Assembly: GCA_000711775.1 (NCBI GenBank)
Contig: ARYC01000394.1
Coordinates: 17,350 to 81,349 of the forward strand
Source of the DNA: Oxytricha trifallax
Lineage: Eukaryota > Ciliophora > Spirotrichea > Sporadotrichida > Oxytrichidae
Reading direction: 5' to 3'
DNA length: 64,000 nt
Shown: positions 57,875 through 64,000 of the stretch, piece by piece
Layout of the letters: each line of letters opens with the position of its first letter
Numbering within the stretch: the stretch's first letter is position 1
Notes under the pieces: generated by a model
Database searches by the model: none
What the model was told of the DNA's origin: nothing
Seen by the model: the letters and a program-made list of their open reading frames with translations, nothing else
Position numbers and translations under genes: made by a program

Positions 57875-58462
57875 CTCACCTTCACGAAAATTACCTCCAA
57901 GTACAGGGAGGTGGAATAGATCGAAACAATAAAGAGACAGCCAGGAGAAAAATGCCGTACTGTAAACATAACTTCAAGAACAATTACACAGTTAAGCACT
58001 AAATACAATACATATAGTATGATTCCTCGATAGAATTAATTAAGATTTCAAGAGGAAAGCGTTGATCCTTTAATAAAAAACTTACAGACAATTAGGCAAT
58101 CTAATAATTAAACACTCTATAATTTAAATCCATTCATTTTTACTAGCTTCCAATACTACTGTATGTAAGCTGAAGCAAATGTAGTCCTTGATTAAATTGT
58201 GTATTCCTATTAGAATTATGAAGCTTGGCTTCTTCATAATCATTAAACATCAAATCAAAAATAATTGGCCAAGACTAAAGAAAATAGTTCAAAAAACCTA
58301 CTGACAAAGAGTTTCCCTAAAATTGGTTATCTAATCATGCCAAAAAGATTTAAATCGATTCATAGTTTAGAATAATATAAAACAAGATAAAGCAGTTTAA
58401 ATCAACACCTGAACAATCTATAAATTCAAGTATATTTAACGGTTCAATTAAATTAAAAGTGA
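57875..58462 (+). CDS. Coding region, unknown protein
   Basis: First frame TEASPSRKLPPSTGRWNRSK, RDSQEKNAVLQTQLQEQL to TGA at about 58022. A second, overlapping frame is open for about 460 bp to TGA at 58460-58462: SMIPRQNQLRFQEESVDPLI, NLQTIRQSNNQTLYNLNPFI, FQYYCMQAEANVVLDQIVY, FPKIGYLIMPKRFKSIH. Gln-rich because of frequent TAA/TAG codons, as in real hypotrich genes. No family recognised. Confidence 0.55.
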
Positions 58463-58519
58463 GATATATTATTAAAATAAGAGAAGATAGATCCCTATTA
58501 ATTCATTAAAATAATAGCA

Positions 58520-59542
58520 AGAAGATAATAAGGAATAAGGTGAAAATTGAAAAGGTGATGAATCTTATGAAAATGGTGGAAACACAAGTCACTTTATATA
58601 TTTTAAGGCACTTTTTAATATTAATATCAAACTCCCAATTTAAGTTGCTAATTAGTATGAGATTGCCACTTTACATAGAGATTAAGATCTCTAGAAATTA
58701 TCAATTCTTTAATATCTCTAGTTGCCCGAAGCTGAATATTGAATGAGAATAGTTTTTAGTTCCACAGGACTCAATTATCAGAAATCTTCTTCAAAGTAAA
58801 CGATATCTGTCCACCTTAGCATCAGGGACAAAAGATCCCTCGTAATATTGATAATCGCTATTGGAATTTAGATGTAACAAAACTATCTCACATACCTTCC
58901 ATGTGATGGACAACTCGTTTTGCTATCGAAAGAATTTGACCATAGCATTTTTTTTGCAGCAAACAGCTCTTAACTTGTTTCTGAGCCATAACAGTACGAT
59001 ACGACTATTGAGGAAAAGGCTTTAACCACAACGCCATTTGCAGGATAATCCTATCCTATGTTTTTGCCAATCCTGACAAAATTAGCATTCAGTAACAAAC
59101 CCTTTTAGAAACCAGCTTCGATGATGTACGCAGATGACTATGCGACCATAAAGTATGGGAATAAAATGCTTCGCAGACGCAATTGCTGACTCATTGATAA
59201 TGCCATAAGACTTCAAGACTTGCACTAAGCCCCTCTCTGCAAGTCCAGATTTAATTTAGATTATCTTTCAATATTACTAATCACCCTTTTGTAAATATAT
59301 TACCCATTTCTGAAAGAGTAAATCAAGTATATCTTATTGAGAAGAATAATTCTATGTAGAGCACGTTTAGGCCAAATGTGACTTTCAAAGAGCTATTGAA
59401 AGAGAAGACTTTGAGACACTCAAGATCGCGAATTCTATCAAATTTGTATTGTAAACTATTTTCTAAAGTTCATATGCTTTTAATGACAAAAGTCTTTATA
59501 GATAAATCAAAGATCATACATTTATTACTTAAATCCTACTGA
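58520..59542 (+). CDS. Coding-like region with a YADD motif, identity uncertain
   Basis: GC-richer stretch with overlapping plus-strand frames. The most protein-like: QGQKIPRNIDNRYWNLDVTK (about 58815-58880), DGQLVLLSKEFDHSIFFAAN, EPQQYDTTIEEKALTTTPFA, QSYPMFLPILTKLAF, PASMMYADDYATIKYGNKM (to about 59180), then GIKCFADAIADSLIMPQDFK and finally RPNVTFKELLKEKTLRHSRS to TGA at 59540-59542. YADD preceded by hydrophobic residues is the catalytic motif of reverse transcriptases, but other RT blocks are not clearly present. It could be a decayed LINE or simply an unknown gene whose frame is broken by segment borders. Confidence 0.4.
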
Positions 59543-61618
59543 TTTTAATATAAAAGATTAAACGACAAAATAAGTTAAAGATTATATTTTGTGATTTAGT
59601 CCAAATAGTGAGAGAGAGAGAGTTAGAAGAGCAAATAAAAATAACTTATACTTGATTCATGAATTATATTTACAACAATATGATTAAAAAATTATAAGGA
59701 ATGCCTTTCTAAAAATCCAAATTAACATGATTGATGTTCCCAGGATGATCAGGAGATATCCTATTTGCCTAAATTTGACTATGTTCCTGAGTTAAATCTT
59801 AAATATTTAGGTTAGTACATACCCATTTTGATTAATGGAGTAATTTCTTTGGAATCAGCCAAGTTTAATGAAGACATGACAATAGGTAAAGAACTAATAT
59901 ATAATAGTGTTGTGGGAAAAGCTTGAAATGAGATGAAAGAGAAAATAAATCTGATTAATGCTAACTGAACATAATCAATGATATTAACAATATGTTTCAT
60001 AGGCAGGTCACTCATAAACATACTCTTTTTGCATTTCTATTTTTGCGATTTCATACTTGTATTTGTGTATTAATGTTTTAAGTTATTAAATATATTATAT
60101 CTGTTTTAATAGGATTTCATTAAAATAGTTCTAATGATAAGAATCTTAGTCTAATTTTTTAACTTTAAATATTAATTTGTTAGAATTACCAATTCGCTTA
60201 AAATTTTTCTCTTGGGTTTATCATAAAGCTAAAATTTTATAATAAAATCTTTTCACATGTATTTTTAAATAAATAAGTCAGCAAGAGAACTCACTTATGT
60301 TAAAAATATTATTAAAAAATTAAATAATATTTTTATTATAATAAAAAAGTATATTGTTTATAATAAACCCCATTAAGCGAGAACAAATCAATTATAATGA
60401 TGATGCTGGCATAAATTATTTAAATATAGGCTAATAATTAAAATAATTGAGTTAATTAATTTTCTCTATTAAATAATACAACAAACTTGAGTACATTTGT
60501 TTTTAAACAAATAATATTTAATTAAAACAATACAAATAAATTTGAATTATATTTTATTTATTTTTTCTTAAAACTCCATGATTCTATTAACAATGAAAAT
60601 AAGGGAGAAAATAGAATAAAATGAAGAAAATATATACTGGGGGTTAATTGATGGAACATTGTAATCTTGTTAACTAAAAATTTTGGAATTGGTTAAAAAT
60701 TAATTTTAATTGGTTGAGATGGTTTTTGTTTTAAAGTTTAATGATCCTTCTAATATTTTTAATATTGCTGGAATCAATTTTAATTTCTGACCAGTTAATA
60801 ATCTTTAATCAATATATTATTCTAATAATTTCTTTTTTAGCAATTAAACTTTATCTGTTTAATCTTAACGCCTTATTTTCATTATTAATAGAATTATATG
60901 GTTTTAACTCAAAATCTCAATATAAAAGTATATCTAACGAGTTTTAAGCCAATCATTTCAATGCAGCTTGTATTATAGAGCAAACTTATTAAGCACTTAC
61001 ACTAAATGAAAAAAAGTGGAGATTAATTAAACTGATACAGAATATGCATTGATATATATATACGCTAGCCTATAAAAATTTATATATGTTTAAGTTTTTA
61101 CATTTATAAAATGCTTAAATTCTCTAAATATTGTGATCATCAAATCTTTTATCTGATTTTGATATAGAACTGTCTTTGTATAGGTATCCTAACCATTTTT
61201 AGCAACTGAGTATAAGTATTTAATTTGCTGAGAGACCTTCCACACCAATATTACAAATTATCTTTTTGCTGATAGTGGCAAATATGTAATACAGTAAATA
61301 GGTATGTTTTAAAAGTTTATCCTTAATGTAGAACAATATCGCACCAAGCTTCAACTAAATATATAGAGATATAGATATAAGTTTAAGTGACTTTTGCTCC
61401 AGAATTCACCTTCTAAAGCTTTGCTATGAGTTCCTCACCCATCTAAATATTGTCTCTATCTTGCATAGCTGCTCAATATAATTTTTATATTATATACAGC
61501 TTCTCTTAATTATATATTAAAGTTTAAATTACTTTCTTTTTAAAATTAATCATAACAAGCAAACTTTATCTTATTTTTATTTCCATAATATTTAAATTAA
61601 AGTATTGTAAGCGAAATA
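59543..61618. other. AT-rich spacer
   Basis: Mostly AT-rich. A patch at about 59700-60020 and another around 61185-61460 have somewhat higher GC, and an AAACCCCATTAAGCGAG word at 60365 recalls the family-Z tip, but no feature could be established. Position 61619 starts the next gene. Confidence 0.4.
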
Positions 61619-62122
61619 ATGTGGAATCCTCAAGATTAGGATATGAACATGGCACAATTCGAATCAGAGAAAAAACGAAGGATGATGAAGGTTTAGAGAT
61701 AGAAGGAAGTCCGAGGAAATGAGATAAGAAAGCAACTTAATTTTCCTGACCAATTCTGTGCAATTTACCCAAGAGCCTTTGCACATTTTCTGTATAAATT
61801 AATAATTTTGATAGCATTATTTTAATATTTTAGTCGCGTTTTTTGTGAAATCTAGAGATATTTTACTTAGTGGCAGTCAATTTTTCATCTTATTATTACA
61901 GATGTGGCTTTTACGATTTGCTGTTATTACAATCTTTCTTTCTATCATAGATATTATCTTGTAATTATACTACAATTTATTCTGAATCCCTTCGATCTAT
62001 AGCTATAGATTCGTTATTATCACAACGAATAGTGTTCAAAGACACTCTCATCTTTAAGAGTTTCTTCATCAAATCTTTGTCACACTTATTCAGATGCTAA
62101 AAGAGTAGAATTTGATTTATGA
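61619..62122 (+). CDS. 167-codon ORF with hydrophobic C-terminal half, unknown protein
   Basis: Single uninterrupted ciliate-code frame from ATG 61619 to TGA 62120-62122. The N-terminus MWNPQDQDMNMAQFESEKKR and RMMKVQRQKEVRGNEIRKQL is polar and basic; then FAHFLYKLIILIALFQYF and IITDVAFTICCYYNLSFYH look like two or more membrane segments. The first 50 codons have clear coding character; the rest is more AT-rich and could include intron or IES. The ATG is preceded by AT-only DNA, supporting it as start. No family recognised. Confidence 0.5.
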
Positions 62123-62522
62123 TTACTGTAGAAGTGAATACAAGACTTTATATCTCCACAAAATTGTGAAAATAATATATTTCGGCTGCATTTAATCAAA
62201 TGAGATTTTCAATAGCTTTGCTTATTTACTTACAATGCAGCAAGGGATCCTTAATACGCTAAAGAAAATATAATACTTCAAAGAGTTTGCTAGTATTGCA
62301 AATATAATAGGGATGATCATATTATGATTAAATGATTATTTTTTTTATTAAGTCAAAATAAAAATTTTACTCATTCTAATTTATAAGATTCAAATAATTT
62401 CAAGCACACTTCTATTAAGCCCCCTTATAACTTTTGAAAATGATCATATTTATCTGGTGTTATGGTGACACACTTTTTTTCAGGAGCTAAAATTAAATGG
62501 ATTTATCTAATGTCAATTTAAC
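62123..62522. other. Spacer between convergent ORFs
   Basis: AT-rich; includes a run of T residues near 62340. No feature supported. Confidence 0.45.
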
Positions 62523-62669
62523 TCATTAATTTCCGTGACCCTCTCTCGCTCCCTTTAAAAATCCTAAACCCAAACGTATCGTTATACAATAATCAATTTA
62601 TTTTTTAACTTGCTTATATCTTTCCGCGTTTTCAAGATCAATCATTTCTGATTCGATATCCGTGTTCAT
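62523..62669 (-). CDS. Short minus-strand coding segment, unknown protein
   Basis: Minus strand, ATG at 62669, TGA at 62523-62525: MNTDIESEMIDLENAERYKQ, VKKQIDYCITIRLGLGFLKG and a Gly/Arg/Glu/His end, 48 codons. The frame is open upstream of the ATG (VIEIS), so this may be a terminal exon or MDS of a larger gene. Composition and GC (near 40 percent) are clearly coding-like. Convergent with the ORF at 61619-62122. Confidence 0.5.
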
Positions 62670-63610
62670 CGAAATCTCAATAACTATAATCTATAATATA
62701 AGGCTATTTTAATTAAGATTTAACACCATTTCTTAAATTGTTAATCACTCAAATAATTTAATTTAAATTATTTTTTTAAGAATTAATATTTTAGCAAATG
62801 GAATAGCGAATCTTTTATAAAAAAGTAGTGTTCAAAATTTTAAACAATAGAAGAGAAAGCAAAAGTTTAAATTGATAAGCTTTCTTATATGTTGCCATAT
62901 TGAATTTTGGTAACAATTAGCATCGCTCTTTTGTAAGCAAAAAAAAAATTTCATAAAATAATTTTGAAGATTTTACATTTCTTTTACTCTTTAATCTTAA
63001 ATGGTGACTTTTATGTGTTAATAAAATTCAAAATTTGATTACAAAAGTAACTTAAAATTAAAATATTAAATATATTTATTTTACTTTAAAATCAATTAAA
63101 AAATTGTAATAATTGGTGAATCTGTTAAATGTCAATAATCGTGAGCGTTTTATATATATTGAATTAATATATTTATTTAAATAAAGTATTTTATACAAAT
63201 TTATCTAAATTAAGAGGAATTTAATAGTCGCAATAGAAATTATTATTGAGATATAAATTATGTAATACCAAACTGTAACAAATTATATATTAAATTAATA
63301 TATTGAATTATATTCTGATATTTACTCTTCTAAAAAATTTTAAAAAGTAATTTATACGAAAAAGTTAATGATTAATTAGGTAATCTAAAATTTAAAGTTA
63401 AGATAAATGTTCTCTAATATATTTAAGTAAAACCCCAAGAGTAATTTTTTAGAGAATCGTGAAGAAATGATTAGGTAAGTATTAGGCATTAATAGTTATA
63501 TTGCGAAAAATTGAAGCCCCATTAGAGGGATTGTAAAAACCAGTGGAAAGTGAAATTAAAAAGGTTAATTATAAAACCCTTGATTTAAACTATTAAACGA
63601 TGAAATATAT
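62670..63610. other. AT-rich spacer
   Basis: Nothing supported except an AAAACCCCAAGAG word at 63431, which resembles a telomere-like MITE tip but has no detectable partner. Confidence 0.4.
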
Positions 63611-64000
63611 AAAATTACAAAACACGGCACACTTTTCCGCACTCGATATCTCGACTAAAGCCGGTCCAAGATGTGTGAAACTAGGTCCACTCGATAGCCC
63701 TTTCAATATTAGGAGGTATCCGAGTCGTCGGGGCTCAGAACTCACGCTATGGCGAAGTTAAGCTTGATGTACTTTTGTCATTCTTCCGGTCTTCAGGGGA
63801 ATTCCAGCTCTCTCTCTTGAGAGATGCATCAAGGGAAATACCGAGGTCCTCTCAATGAGAAGAAAGACCAGTTCAAGAGATTTCAATCGCTAGGGAGGAA
63901 CGTCTCTTCTTTGCGCATTGGAATTTGACAAACTTTGATACCTGGGCCACTGGGATCCAAGATTGGGATACCTAGAGGGGCATCTGGTTCCTGCTGATAA
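63611..64000. other. GC-rich block at the window edge
   Basis: About 390 bp with near 50 percent GC, against roughly 25 percent before it; the change is abrupt at about 63620. Contains short inverted words (GAGAGCTGGAATT.., TCTCTCTCTTGAGAGATGC). Several frames are partly open but none is convincing. It could be the start of a satellite array, a structural RNA region, a coding segment or foreign DNA; the window ends before this can be decided. Confidence 0.5.

Noticed and set aside
60741-60947. 68-codon hydrophobic frame
   Set aside because: Composition is that of AT-rich DNA read by chance (Ile, Leu, Asn, Phe); no start context and no neighbouring coding signal.
1-64000. tRNA genes, rRNA genes, CRISPR arrays, bacterial promoters or terminators
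   Set aside because: None found by eye. The eukaryotic, ciliate character makes the bacterial features irrelevant; a covariance-model search for tRNAs was not possible here.

Overview
The window looks like germline (micronuclear) DNA of a spirotrich ciliate of the Oxytricha/Stylonychia type. Three observations support this. (1) It is very AT-rich, and almost no long frame is open under the standard code; many open up when TAA and TAG are read as glutamine and only TGA as stop. (2) There is a 4,057-bp element whose ends are exactly CAAAACCCCAAAACCCC and which carries a zinc-finger/kinase gene, a roughly 22-kDa gene and a DD34E transposase. That is the layout of a TBE (telomere-bearing element), known from Oxytricha-type germline genomes. 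(3) Protein-like segments of 100-450 bp are separated by non-coding AT-rich DNA, as expected of macronuclear-destined segments (MDSs) split by internal eliminated sequences (IESs). All coding calls below use the ciliate code. Because MDS borders and pointers cannot be fixed without the macronuclear sequence, most gene limits are approximate.

Layout. 1-10 kb: two decayed TBEs (copy A, 1-4019; copy B, 5543-10037). Copy A is split by a 1.6-kb foldback element that itself holds a 242-bp inverted-repeat element. 10-16.4 kb: dispersed repeats (families X, Y, Z), a palindromic MITE and one minus-strand coding segment. 16.8-18.4 kb: a minus-strand gene in several segments. 19.4-22 kb: a 1.95-kb element with long inverted repeats and a decayed replication-initiator-like ORF with SF3-helicase motifs, followed by a second palindromic MITE with similar termini. 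23.8-29.4 kb: coding segments on both strands and a 1.1-kb inverted-repeat element rich in TGACGTCA. 30.8-33.05 kb: coding segments, one with a MORN motif, ending in a terminal segment cut by the intact TBE copy C (33057-37113) 14 nt before the stop codon. 37.8-39.5 kb: a plus-strand gene with an IES-like MITE and a 40-nt intron. 40-47.8 kb: scattered segments and second copies of repeats Y and X. 48.5-51.2 kb: a plus-strand multi-segment locus. 52.2-53.3 kb: another long-inverted-repeat element with an internal ORF. 53.8-56.1 kb: a 1.7-kb minus-strand gene and a small basic ORF. 57.9-59.5 kb: a plus-strand coding region containing a YADD motif. 61.6-62.7 kb: a 167-codon ORF facing a short minus-strand ORF. 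From 63.6 kb to the edge the composition changes abruptly to much higher GC.

The most unusual signal is a group of four elements (13.4, 19.5, 21.6 and 52.2 kb) sharing a terminal motif of the form TTG(N)4AATA...GGGAAAA. One carries the Rep-like ORF, one a different ORF, and two are near-perfect non-coding palindromes. They look like one transposon family with non-autonomous derivatives.
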